Assembly: GCA_015232855.1 (NCBI GenBank)
Contig: JADFYW010000027.1
Coordinates: 1-39,676 of the forward strand
Direction of reading: 5' to 3'
DNA from: Fibrobacteria bacterium
GTDB taxonomy: Bacteria; Fibrobacterota; Fibrobacteria; UBA11236; JADFYW01
Length of the DNA: 39,676 nucleotides
Shown here piece by piece: positions 9,085-17,146 of the stretch (its first letter is position 1; each line of letters opens with the position of its first letter). The notes beneath the pieces are model-generated. The model was not told the DNA's origin and did not search any database. It saw only the letters and a list, made by a program, of their open reading frames with translations. The position numbers were made by a program, and so were the translations under genes.

Positions 9085-9888
9085 ATGTTTGTTTCTGTGT
9101 TTAATTATTCTGATTATCGTAAGTTTCTTGCTGATTTTTTTGATAACCAGCGTCAAAACGTTAACTCATTGAGTTTGAGGAGTATCTGCGATGATATTGG
9201 AATTAAATCTTCAAGGCACCTTACTTTGGTCTTAAAGGGTCAGTCTAATATTTCACAGAAATTAACCAATGTAATTACTGAATACTGCAAATTAAATGAG
9301 GGTGAATCAGTTTATTTTAAGACAATGGTTTTTTATAATCAGGCAAAAGGATTAAGCACTAAACGAATATTCTTTGAGAAGCTGTCCTCTTTTCCTGAAT
9401 CCTGTGTATATGGGGTGAGTAAACATAACTACAAATTTTATGATCGCTGGTATCATTCTGTTGTCCGTGCTATTACTGAATTTATGGATGTAAAGAATAA
9501 CTATGATCAGATTGCACAAATGCTAAGTCCTCCTGTTACAGCAAATGAAATTAAAAACTCACTGGAATTGCTTCTACAACTTGAACTGATATTTTTGGAT
9601 GACCGGGGTTTTTATCATCCCACCGTTAAAAGTACAGGTATAAATGAAAGTGTGCCTTATATGTCTCTGAATAATTTTGTAGCAGGCATGGTGACTAAAA
9701 CGCAGGGTAGTGTTGATGCATTGCCAGGTGAGAAACAGTTGTTGTCCTGGATAACTCGTTTTACTGAGATGACCCAACAAGCAAATGCTGATCAAGTCTT
9801 GTTTAAAAACCTGACATCGGATACTTCGGATTCTTATAATGCCGTTACTTCTGACCAGGAACAAGGCGAATATATCTGGTTTTGCTGA
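9085..9888 (+). CDS. TIGR02147 family protein, probable regulator with shortened C-terminus
   Basis: This is a paralogue of the gene at 6327. ATG 9085 is preferred: GAGG lies 7 bp upstream and the protein then starts directly at the family motif F-V-S-V-F-N-Y-S-D-Y-R-K-F-L-A-D-F-F. In-frame starts at 9058 (TTG) and 9064 would add only a short extension. The helix-turn-helix-like part (about 25-75, K-S-S-R-H-L-T-L-V-L-K-G-Q) and winged-helix-like part (about 145-190) are intact. After S-W-I-T-R-F-T the sequence leaves the family pattern: the usual ending with V-Y-Q-x-N-x-Q-x-F-P is replaced by an unrelated tail ending Y-I-W-F-C. This could be an old frameshift or C-terminal replacement. Unlike the other two copies it has no lipoprotein partner and lacks their promoter signature. 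Confidence 0.8.
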   Translation: MFVSVFNYSDYRKFLADFFDNQRQNVNSLSLRSICDDIGIKSSRHLTLVLKGQSNISQKLTNVITEYCKLNEGESVYFKTMVFYNQAKGLSTKRIFFEKLSSFPESCVYGVSKHNYKFYDRWYHSVVRAITEFMDVKNNYDQIAQMLSPPVTANEIKNSLELLLQLELIFLDDRGFYHPTVKSTGINESVPYMSLNNFVAGMVTKTQGSVDALPGEKQLLSWITRFTEMTQQANADQVLFKNLTSDTSDSYNAVTSDQEQGEYIWFC

Positions 9889-9992
9889 AGCAGGGGACCG
9901 TTGACAATATCAAATTTCAGAAGTTTTGTTGAGGTGAATATGCTTCGCCAACAGTTAATGGGTCATCTTTTATTGGTTATTAAACAATTTTT

Positions 9993-10050
9993 AAACGATT
10001 AATTAAGAGAAAAATGGAAATGGCATTTTAAATCTTAAAGAGTTGCTTAT
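9993..10050 (+). promoter_or_regulatory. Conserved leader element, copy 1
   Basis: This 58 bp block upstream of the CE3-like esterase aligns without gaps to 11340-11397 upstream of the next gene (44 of 58 bases identical by my count). Shared islands are AAACGATT, ATGGAAATG, CTTAA and AGTTGC. It is probably a regulatory or promoter element common to both genes. Confidence 0.55.
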
Positions 10051-10082
10051 CTTCAGTGTAAGATGTTCAAAATTAATTCAAA

Positions 10083-11321
10083 ATGGAAACTATTGGTATG
10101 AAGCCTTATATTTTACTGCCAACCCTTTTGGTTCTGATGGTATCATATTTGTATAGTGAGCCACTTAAAATTCTTCCTCTGGGTAATTCAATCACTCAGG
10201 GGGATAGTAAACATAACACCTATCGACGTCCCCTCTACCACAAATTACATAATGCAGGGTATGATTTTGATTTTATCGGTAGTATGAATAGAAATCTGGG
10301 AGGCAAGATGCCACCGAATCCTGATTTTGATTTGGACCATGAGGGGCATTATGGCTGGAAAATTGATGCTATTATGTACCGCTCTGATGGACAAGCCACT
10401 TTACCGGACTGGCTGAAATTATATACACCGGATATGGCCTTTGTTCATTTGGGTACTAACGATACTAAGCAAAGTCTGGAGAGTTCCATAGATGAACTTT
10501 CTGATGTTGTGGATACCCTACGGGCTGATAACCCCAATGTAGTAATCTTTTTGGCCCAGCTTATTCCTTTGAATACATCCACTGCTGCGGTGATAGATCA
10601 ATTAAACGCTTTGATACCAAATATTAAAACCGAGATGTCAACGGAACAGTCTCCTATCATTATTGTTGACCAGAATACAGGTTTCATTGTAACTGAGGAC
10701 ACTTACGATAATGTCCACCCCAGTGAGAGCGGTGAAGAAAAAATGGCGGAGAAATGGTTTCAAAGTTTTAATGGCTATTATGGCCCCAAACTTATCTTTC
10801 CAAACGGAGGAGAAAGCCTGAAGGCCGGAGCTGTGGATACAATCCGATGGAGTTCGAAGTGTAAAATGGATAGTGTTGTGTTGGAATATAATGTGGGTAC
10901 TGGTTGGCAGCTAATAGTTGGTCCAATTTTGAATACTGATAGCTATCCATGGGAAGTGCCGGACCTTGCCGCCGAGAACGTTGTACTGCGAATCCGTTCA
11001 GTAGACAGTAGTGTGTTTGACTCGACTAATGCGGGCCTTAGTATTATAAAGGGTACCTCTGTTAAAAACGCTTCGTTACAGCCCTTCTCATTTTCTGTTG
11101 AAGGTTTTGGGATGATCTATGACGGTCAAACAGATTATACCAGCGTAGTCAGTATTTTCACTGTCACAGGAAAGCCTATTATCACCTTATCTATTGGTCA
11201 AGGAAATGTAGTCTGGGATAGAAAAGATGAAAAGGGACATCTTGTACAAAACGGCATTTATTTATTCCATGTTTCTGGTGAGAATACATCGTTTGTTAAG
11301 AAGTTTAGTATCGCCGACTAA
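10083..11321 (+). CDS. Secreted SGNH (CE3-like) esterase with sorting domain
   Basis: This 412-residue protein probably removes acyl (acetyl) groups from polysaccharide outside the cell. After a signal peptide (about 1-25) come the SGNH blocks: G-N-S-I-T with Ser36 as nucleophile, H-E-G-H-Y-G-W, G-T-N-D at 124-127 and D-N-V-H-P-S with Asp209/His212. This set resembles carbohydrate esterase family 3. A beta domain follows (about 237-325: F-P-N-G-G-E-S, I-R-W-S, Y-P-W-E-V-P), of a kind common in secreted enzymes of these bacteria. The C-terminal sorting domain (about 335-412) holds V-V-W-D-R-K-D-E-K-G, G-I-Y-L-F-H-V and V-K-K-F. No good ribosome binding site precedes ATG 10083; Met6 is an alternative. 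Substrate cannot be read from sequence. Confidence 0.82.
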   Translation: METIGMKPYILLPTLLVLMVSYLYSEPLKILPLGNSITQGDSKHNTYRRPLYHKLHNAGYDFDFIGSMNRNLGGKMPPNPDFDLDHEGHYGWKIDAIMYRSDGQATLPDWLKLYTPDMAFVHLGTNDTKQSLESSIDELSDVVDTLRADNPNVVIFLAQLIPLNTSTAAVIDQLNALIPNIKTEMSTEQSPIIIVDQNTGFIVTEDTYDNVHPSESGEEKMAEKWFQSFNGYYGPKLIFPNGGESLKAGAVDTIRWSSKCKMDSVVLEYNVGTGWQLIVGPILNTDSYPWEVPDLAAENVVLRIRSVDSSVFDSTNAGLSIIKGTSVKNASLQPFSFSVEGFGMIYDGQTDYTSVVSIFTVTGKPIITLSIGQGNVVWDRKDEKGHLVQNGIYLFHVSGENTSFVKKFSIAD

Positions 11322-11339
11322 TAGTTGTAATACGTTTGT

Positions 11340-11397
11340 AAACGATTACCTAGGTGAATGATGGAAATGTCGTTTCAACTCTTAAGAAGTTGCATAC
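11340..11397 (+). promoter_or_regulatory. Conserved leader element, copy 2, with LacI-like operator
   Basis: This is the second copy of the 58 bp block described at 9993. Here it overlaps a small palindrome, CGTTTGTAAACG (11333-11344), inside TGTAAACGATTACC, which resembles LacI/CcpA-type operators. The palindrome is not conserved in copy 1, where only AAACGATT remains. Confidence 0.5.
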
Positions 11398-11451
11398 ATT
11401 ATTTCAATGTTAGGGTTGTTTTTACTTAAAAAAACTGAAAGGTGTGGAAAT

Positions 11452-12636
11452 ATGTCCCAAACTGGATTAAAATGGAAACTGATGATTTTGTGCATTTTTT
11501 TGTTGGATGTAGTTGCCTTTGGGGCTGATGCTATTGCACAAAAAGTGATTTTTGAAACAGACATGGAATCTGATATTGATGATGCGGGTGCATTAGCAAT
11601 GCTCCATGCCATGGCGGACAATGGGGAATGTGAAATAATAGCAGTTATGCATAACACTTCTGACCCCTATGGTCCGGGGGTAATAGACGCTATAAACACA
11701 TGGTATTACCGCCCTGACATTCCTATTGGTAAATATCCAATAGATGATGCTTATTCTGTTACTTTTGGGGGAGAATCACGTTATACCGAGGCTGTTTCTA
11801 AAGACAGCACATTTCCTAAAGATATATTTACCCGGGATGACGTTCCTGATGCAGTTGAAGTCTATAAACAAATGCTTCCGGATCAGCCAGACAGTAGTAT
11901 CATAATAATTTCAGTTGGTTGGCAAATGAATTTGAGACGTTTGCATGAAGATTCTCTGGGGAGAGTGTTAATTGAAAAGAAAGTAAAACAATTGGTAATC
12001 ATGGGGGGAAGATGGAATCCAAGTGGCAAGCCCCATATGAACCTGGCTGGCAGAAGTAATGAGGTACCAGTAGCAGCTAAAGCCGGTGAATATGTGGTGA
12101 ACAAATGGCCAACTCCCGTGTTGTATTTGGGTATTGGTGCTATTCCAGGTTTTGCCGGGTCTGATTTAGAACAAGAACCTTATGAAAACCCTGTACGGAG
12201 ATGTTATGAATATGCAATAGAACATTCTCGCTTTAATCTTAATTGGGAACATCATACTGCAGATCAATCAACCATCTTACTCGCTCTGAGGGGAGTCGGT
12301 GAGTATTGGACGCTGATAGACGAGGGAATACCAACTATGTATTGGGATGGCAGTGCCTGGATGACAAAATGGGATTCTTCGCCGGATTCTCATCATACGG
12401 CTGTTACGAAAGTAAGTGATAAGGCTAAACTGGCGGAAGCTACAGATATTATCGAGGCACTTATGGTACAGGCACCTAAACAACCTGTCATGGTCCGTTT
12501 TGATCATATTGAACCTGTATCCCATACTCCTGTCAGGTTTAATTCTGGAATGTTTCAATTCTTTTCATCCAGTGAAGATAGGTGGTATGATTTGCAGGGA
12601 AAATTGAGGATTAAACCAGTCCGAGAATTCCCATAG
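11452..12636 (+). CDS. Secreted nucleoside-hydrolase-like (DUF1593-like) protein
   Basis: This 394-residue exported protein has the nucleoside hydrolase fold. ATG 11452 is chosen because AAAGGTG sits about 7 bp upstream and a signal peptide follows; the in-frame ATG 11407 adds 15 residues. The calcium-binding N-terminal signature appears as D37-M-E-S-D41-I-D43-D44-A-G-A-L, and Q-L-V-I-M-G-G and P-V-L-Y-L-G blocks follow. The family hydrolyses N-glycosidic bonds of nucleosides or, in DUF1593-type members, is linked with polysaccharide-degrading loci; the exact substrate here is unknown. The end (R-W-Y-D-L-Q-G-K-L-R) looks like the start of a sorting domain that is cut short, so the gene may have lost its CTD. 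It shares a conserved leader with the upstream esterase gene. Confidence 0.75.
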   Translation: MSQTGLKWKLMILCIFLLDVVAFGADAIAQKVIFETDMESDIDDAGALAMLHAMADNGECEIIAVMHNTSDPYGPGVIDAINTWYYRPDIPIGKYPIDDAYSVTFGGESRYTEAVSKDSTFPKDIFTRDDVPDAVEVYKQMLPDQPDSSIIIISVGWQMNLRRLHEDSLGRVLIEKKVKQLVIMGGRWNPSGKPHMNLAGRSNEVPVAAKAGEYVVNKWPTPVLYLGIGAIPGFAGSDLEQEPYENPVRRCYEYAIEHSRFNLNWEHHTADQSTILLALRGVGEYWTLIDEGIPTMYWDGSAWMTKWDSSPDSHHTAVTKVSDKAKLAEATDIIEALMVQAPKQPVMVRFDHIEPVSHTPVRFNSGMFQFFSSSEDRWYDLQGKLRIKPVREFP

Positions 12637-13183
12637 CCCGATCGAATAGTGTCCGTTGTATGAAAGATTATCTGTGGCAAGAAGACGAACGAGGCATACT
12701 TATACAGCTCTTGCGTTAGTAGGTCTACCAACAGAGGTGGCCAGATGAACCTGCTAAAACCTTTTGTGGTGGTTATTTGACCTAACGACCAAGGTGTTAA
12801 GCGGACTTGGCAGCTATGACCTGTCAGGGAAATATATTCAATATGATGGGTGCGGGACCACTCGATAAAATATGAGATGGATAATACGAAAACATGGACA
12901 TTTGTTCAATGGTCCTTTATTTTGGATAAAAGTTGACTGGATAGCTAATATAGATATTTAATAAAGTGAATTATAACAGTATAAAAACTAAAGAGTTAAG
13001 TGATAAATAATTGATTGAATAAAAAAAATACTATATAACCGAAAATGGATAGCTAAATTTTATTTTTTGGTCTATTATAGGATCAGTTATGATCTTATGG
13101 TATCAATATCCTAAGCACACAACAAACAACAGTTATACATGTGGTGGCATTATTCGCACATGGGTTTTTGGGAAGGGAAAATA
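12637..13183. other. Intergenic region with possible transposase and CTD relics
   Basis: No intact gene is present. A short frame reads V-Y-Q-Q-R-W-P-D-E (12723-12749), which fits the Y(2)R(3)E part of the IS4-type transposase signature but lacks the following Lys. Another frame (12815-12865) reads Y-D-L-S-G-K-Y-I-Q, like a sorting-domain core. Both are interrupted by stops. An 11 bp direct repeat TGGATAGCTAA occurs at 12938-12948 and 13046-13056, in the probable promoter zone of the next gene. Confidence 0.4.
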
Positions 13184-14698
13184 ATGTTTAGAATATTTTA
13201 TTTTTGTTTTTTAACGGTCACGGCCTTTAGTGCCTCTGAAAACGGTAAATTCACTGTTGCTTTTTGGGGAGACTCCCGGGGTAACGGCGGCCAGGCTACT
13301 GAAGAAATTGCCGGTTATTTAGTTGAAGAAAAGGGAAAAACTATTGATGCCCACATTCAAAATGGTGATTTCACCTATGATGGCACCTCAAGTGACTGGG
13401 TTCGTGCCTGGGGTATTAAGAATATTAAGGAGGCATGTGTAAAAGACTATTTTTATATGTCCACCAGTAACCACGACATTGGTTCTTCTTATCAGGGGGA
13501 AATGGCAGACTTCTTACCCAGTAATGGCTCAAACGTCTTTTATTATCATAAATCCTGGCCTATACCCGGCACTCTGCGCAAGGTCCACCTTTTAGCATTT
13601 GATTTGTATTATAAACAGGATACGGATGCGCAAATCAACTATTTCAAAGACAAACTAAAAGATGCCAGTCCGGATGACTGGATATTGGCGCTCTGGCATT
13701 CGCCCAGTTTTAACCGCATGACCTATAAAAATGAACAGTTCGGGCAAAAAATGGACTTTGTTAAATATGTGGCTTCAGCCGAGACAGGAGGGGATTTTGT
13801 GCTGAATGGTCATGCCCATGTGTTTGTTCGTTCTCATGTGCTGGATGCAGAGGGTAATAGAGTTGAAATTTCAGATAGCCGTCATCATACCTCACCAGAC
13901 AGTTCAGCCGGTTTAGTACATATTGTTAATGGCCGCGGAGGACAGTTTGACTATAATGAGAATTCACCCTGGGAGAACAATGTATTTCAGCCTGATTTGG
14001 GAAAAACTCCTGATGGTTTGGTTACCTTAATGGAATTTGATGATAATACGGTTCATCTCAATACAGTGAAAATCGGAAGTGACTATTTGGTCTTTGACAC
14101 GCTGGATACCTGGTCCTGGACCAGAGGTGCTCCCATGGCTCTTAGTTCGGATACAACCGCACCGGTTGTGACGGTTGATGTATTGAAGACTAATAAAACC
14201 ACTCCCGGGCTTACCGGAACTATCGATGACCCCACTGCTACCATCACTATTGACCTGGATGGTCAGCAATATACCGCTGTTAATAATGGTGACGGGACAT
14301 GGGCTCTTGCAGATAACCTTATAACTCCTTTAACTGATAATATATATGATGTTAAAGTGACGGCTGTTGATACAGCCGGTAATATTGGGAATGATATAAG
14401 TACTAATGAATTGGTTAGTGCAGAATTTTCTGTTGATTGGCATTCCCATATGACACCCTTGGATTTTGATGCTATACCGGTTTATGCTGATGGTAATGGT
14501 ATACACATTGAAATTCCTATTGATGTTAGTTTTTCCATTAATATCATCGATGTGTATGGTAGTGTTTTAGAATCATTTTCGGGTTCTCGCCGTGGAGAAC
14601 GTAATTGGAATAATACAACAAATGTTTCAGGTGTATTTTATGTTATTGTGAATATGGCCGGAAAGAGTTTCTTCCGTAAGGTCATGTTAATTAAATAG
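13184..14698 (+). CDS. Secreted calcineurin-like metallophosphoesterase with Ig-like and sorting domains
   Basis: This 504-residue protein starts at ATG 13184, which follows GGGAAGGGA by about 6 bp and begins a signal peptide; ATG 13139 would add 15 residues. The binuclear metal motifs of calcineurin-like phosphoesterases are present in order: G-D-S-R-G (Asp30), Q-N-G-D, S-N-H-D, L-W-H-S and G-H-A-H. It should cleave phosphomono- or diesters outside the cell. An Ig-like beta domain follows (about 325-410, P-G-L-T-G-T-I-D-D, D-G-T-W), then a sorting domain (about 430-504) ending F-F-R-K-V-M-L-I-K. It sits downstream of the nucleoside-hydrolase-like gene but has its own 547 bp upstream region, so co-transcription is unlikely. 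Confidence 0.83.
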   Translation: MFRIFYFCFLTVTAFSASENGKFTVAFWGDSRGNGGQATEEIAGYLVEEKGKTIDAHIQNGDFTYDGTSSDWVRAWGIKNIKEACVKDYFYMSTSNHDIGSSYQGEMADFLPSNGSNVFYYHKSWPIPGTLRKVHLLAFDLYYKQDTDAQINYFKDKLKDASPDDWILALWHSPSFNRMTYKNEQFGQKMDFVKYVASAETGGDFVLNGHAHVFVRSHVLDAEGNRVEISDSRHHTSPDSSAGLVHIVNGRGGQFDYNENSPWENNVFQPDLGKTPDGLVTLMEFDDNTVHLNTVKIGSDYLVFDTLDTWSWTRGAPMALSSDTTAPVVTVDVLKTNKTTPGLTGTIDDPTATITIDLDGQQYTAVNNGDGTWALADNLITPLTDNIYDVKVTAVDTAGNIGNDISTNELVSAEFSVDWHSHMTPLDFDAIPVYADGNGIHIEIPIDVSFSINIIDVYGSVLESFSGSRRGERNWNNTTNVSGVFYVIVNMAGKSFFRKVMLIK

Positions 14699-14756
14699 AT
14701 TCAGAGTATTGTTGTTCCAGGAGCGGGATTCCAGGGGGGAGCTCGCTACGCTAAAA

Positions 14757-16724
14757 TTATAGTTTAATAAGTATCTTTCTTATAATGGTATGTCCGGGTA
14801 ACATTAATCTGGTAATATATGCTCCGGATTGTAGTCCTTTAACAGAGTAAGTGCTTTTTCCCTGTCCATAATAGGTGCGGACGGTTTTGCCCGTCAGGTT
14901 TGTAATATGGATGGAATAAAATGTTGTTGCAGGTACTTCAATAAAAATATGTTGTGGGGTGGAATGAATAATATGTTGTGAGTTACCGTGATGTGTCACA
15001 AAGGTGGATTGTTTACAGGAACTGTCATTGATAGTGGCCCTTGGGTTGTATTCAACATAATTGCTATCCATACAACCGGGAATAGCATCCCATCCCCATG
15101 CTTCGAGTTCGGCTATGTTACTTCGGGTGTTGAGACTGTTATTTATTTGAAGTCTTATAGCGGTAGTTACCAAAGGTTCAAAGGCTAATTTATACCATAC
15201 TTTATTGTTCGACTGTACGAGACCATTGGGTATATCTGCCCATACTGAGTCTTTTAAGTATTGAAGGGTGAAGTCGGTAATACCCCATTTGGAAAACGTC
15301 AGGTCTGCTGTTGGTTCAACAGGAGCTGATGGGTTATCCTGAATCGTAAACACATCAATTTCATTGATAAGTTGAGTACCCCCAAAATCTATGCGAATCC
15401 AGTCGGGAAAGCTCCCGTCTGTAGCGTCTTCCCAGCCCCCGCCATTCATATTGGTACCCCAGCCGTATCCACTACGGTCACCATTAATAGCCAGACTTGG
15501 ATGATAAGCAATGTCTCGGGAGGAAGAAGCACTGGCTTGACCCCCAAAGGATGCCAGGGCGACATTTCGCTTGTCTGTTAGTAAGGGCTGTTCTTTAGGA
15601 ATTAATAGACTTGAAACCTGTTGAGCGTACCACCGGACGAGAAAATCATTAGGATGATTGATGTTATTACCCGTCATATCGCGAAAATGCTTTTGTTTAA
15701 GGAGTTCCTGATGAACAGATGTTATATCTGCTAACACAACACCTTCTCCGGTTAACTCGTTCAGTACTGTTTTATAACTTGCCTGAGTGCCAGCAAAAGG
15801 TGACTCGTTATTGGCAAGGGTTGGAGAGACCAGAATAAATTCACAATTTGGATTTTGCGTTTTCACATGGTCTATCATGCTTTTAATGTTTGCTTTATAG
15901 CTGGCATTGGATACTTTAAAGGTGCCATCGTTCATGCCAAAAGCGATAATGACTAAATCTGGTTTTTCGGGGGTAACCAGTGTCCCGACATTATCTTTTC
16001 CCCAGTCAGATGTTTTGCCGCCTACAGATACATTTCTATAACTGATTGATGATTTATAAAAGCGTTTGAGATTGTCCGTAATAAGGAAACTCCAATTGGG
16101 CATAAAAGGGGATGCTCCAGGTGGTTGACCGCTATGATTGGCACCCCTTAAGATGCTGTCTCCCAAATAGATTATTTTTACAGGTTGCCCGTTCTTTAGT
16201 TTTCCAATGACCGTGGTAAGTTTGTCACTCTGATACAGCGGTATAGGACCCTGCCAGACATCTTGTCCATGAGTATAGGTAACTGCTAATTGTCTTTCAT
16301 GAAAATAGGTACCTCCGCTTCCGATAAGGAATAAACCCCCTCCTTCTTTGGACATGGTCATACTGCTGCTGAAAGTTGGGTAGAGTTCCTCATGTGTTAA
16401 AAAGGCAGCCTGGGAACCGGGAAGTAATTTAAGAACAGAATCTTCAAATACCCAGTCTACTTCATGTACAAATTCTGTATCCAGAGAGGAACTCTTTACA
16501 GATAATATTTCGATAGGGGGGAAGAGCAGTTTTGCAAGGGGAGAGCCTCCTGAAGTGGAGGTCATAAGAACTGATTCATTAAACATGGTGTCGCAATTCC
16601 AGAAGGGCTTCATGTTATCTGAAAAATTAAAATGGGCACTAAAGCCTGCTTTTATAAAAAACAGAAGAATAAAAAGGTGATTTGTGATAAAACACGGTTT
16701 TTTGAATTTTGTTATCGAACTCAT
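14757..16724 (-). CDS. Secreted SGNH hydrolase with CBM32/discoidin-like module and sorting domain
   Basis: This is a 655-residue exported esterase-like protein. After the signal peptide (about 1-30) there is a beta-rich N-terminal region, then the SGNH domain (about 175-375): Y-L-G-D-S-I-L-R-G with the nucleophile Ser, S-V-G-G-K-T, F-G-M-N-D-G and N-H-P-N-D. A F5/8-type C (CBM32-like) domain follows (about 385-550: A-S-S-S-R-D-I-A-Y-H-P, W-I-R-I-D-F-G-G, I-A-E-L-E-A-W-G). Next is a short Cys-bounded segment (C-M-D-S-N-Y ... I-N-D-S-S-C) and a sorting domain ending I-I-R-K-I-L-I-K-L. The start is supported by AAAGGA about 10 bp upstream. It is convergent with the phosphoesterase gene and probably monocistronic. 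The likely role is deacylation of a surface-bound glycan. Confidence 0.82.
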   Translation of the reverse strand: MSSITKFKKPCFITNHLFILLFFIKAGFSAHFNFSDNMKPFWNCDTMFNESVLMTSTSGGSPLAKLLFPPIEILSVKSSSLDTEFVHEVDWVFEDSVLKLLPGSQAAFLTHEELYPTFSSSMTMSKEGGGLFLIGSGGTYFHERQLAVTYTHGQDVWQGPIPLYQSDKLTTVIGKLKNGQPVKIIYLGDSILRGANHSGQPPGASPFMPNWSFLITDNLKRFYKSSISYRNVSVGGKTSDWGKDNVGTLVTPEKPDLVIIAFGMNDGTFKVSNASYKANIKSMIDHVKTQNPNCEFILVSPTLANNESPFAGTQASYKTVLNELTGEGVVLADITSVHQELLKQKHFRDMTGNNINHPNDFLVRWYAQQVSSLLIPKEQPLLTDKRNVALASFGGQASASSSRDIAYHPSLAINGDRSGYGWGTNMNGGGWEDATDGSFPDWIRIDFGGTQLINEIDVFTIQDNPSAPVEPTADLTFSKWGITDFTLQYLKDSVWADIPNGLVQSNNKVWYKLAFEPLVTTAIRLQINNSLNTRSNIAELEAWGWDAIPGCMDSNYVEYNPRATINDSSCKQSTFVTHHGNSQHIIHSTPQHIFIEVPATTFYSIHITNLTGKTVRTYYGQGKSTYSVKGLQSGAYITRLMLPGHTIIRKILIKL

Positions 16725-17146
16725 TGTTTGATTTTCCTTTGCAGGAGTGACATTATAATTAATTGAAAAGGTTCAAACCCCAGTCATTCCCGCGAAGTCG
16801 GGAATCAAGAACATAGTAGAGCTTCGTGTTCTTTTCACTAAAATTGAAAAGTAATAACCAATGACTGACGTTTTGATTGGGCATCGCTTTGCTCCTTCAA
16901 CCTCGATGAGCACCGCAGTTGAAAAAACTCTCGGTTCCGGACAACCTAAAATAAACCAGGGTGTTTAAATACTCAATTTAAATATAAAGGTAACCAAAAG
17001 GCCCAAAATTCGCAGGCTAATTCGTTTCCAGGAGTGTACTTTCTGTATGCTCCCCAATTTTGTATTGTAGACCAAGAGTACTACGAAAAAAAAAGGAAAA
17101 GTCCGGTTTTATGTGCGTCTGCCCGGATTGACGGTATATTTGAAAT
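16725..17146. other. Divergent intergenic region with REP-like hairpins
   Basis: This is the 422 bp between two divergently transcribed genes. It contains an ATTCCCG/CGGGAAT hairpin (16786-16805) followed at once by AAGAAC/GTTCTT (16807-16833). The remainder carries no gene. Promoters for both flanking genes must lie here, but I could not fix them. Confidence 0.5.
16786..16833. repeat. REP-like double hairpin
   Basis: ATTCCCG (16786-16792) pairs with CGGGAAT (16799-16805), and AAGAAC (16807-16812) with GTTCTT (16828-16833). The first hairpin matches the widespread TCATTCCCGCGAA...CGGGAATC class of extragenic palindromes seen in many environmental bacteria. Confidence 0.6.

Noticed and set aside
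12660-12719. Mini-frame starting M-K-D-Y-L-W
   Set aside because: Only 19 codons, no ribosome binding site, in a region of apparent relics.
14699-14756. G-rich segment between convergent genes as a bidirectional terminator
   Set aside because: No stem of useful length could be drawn.
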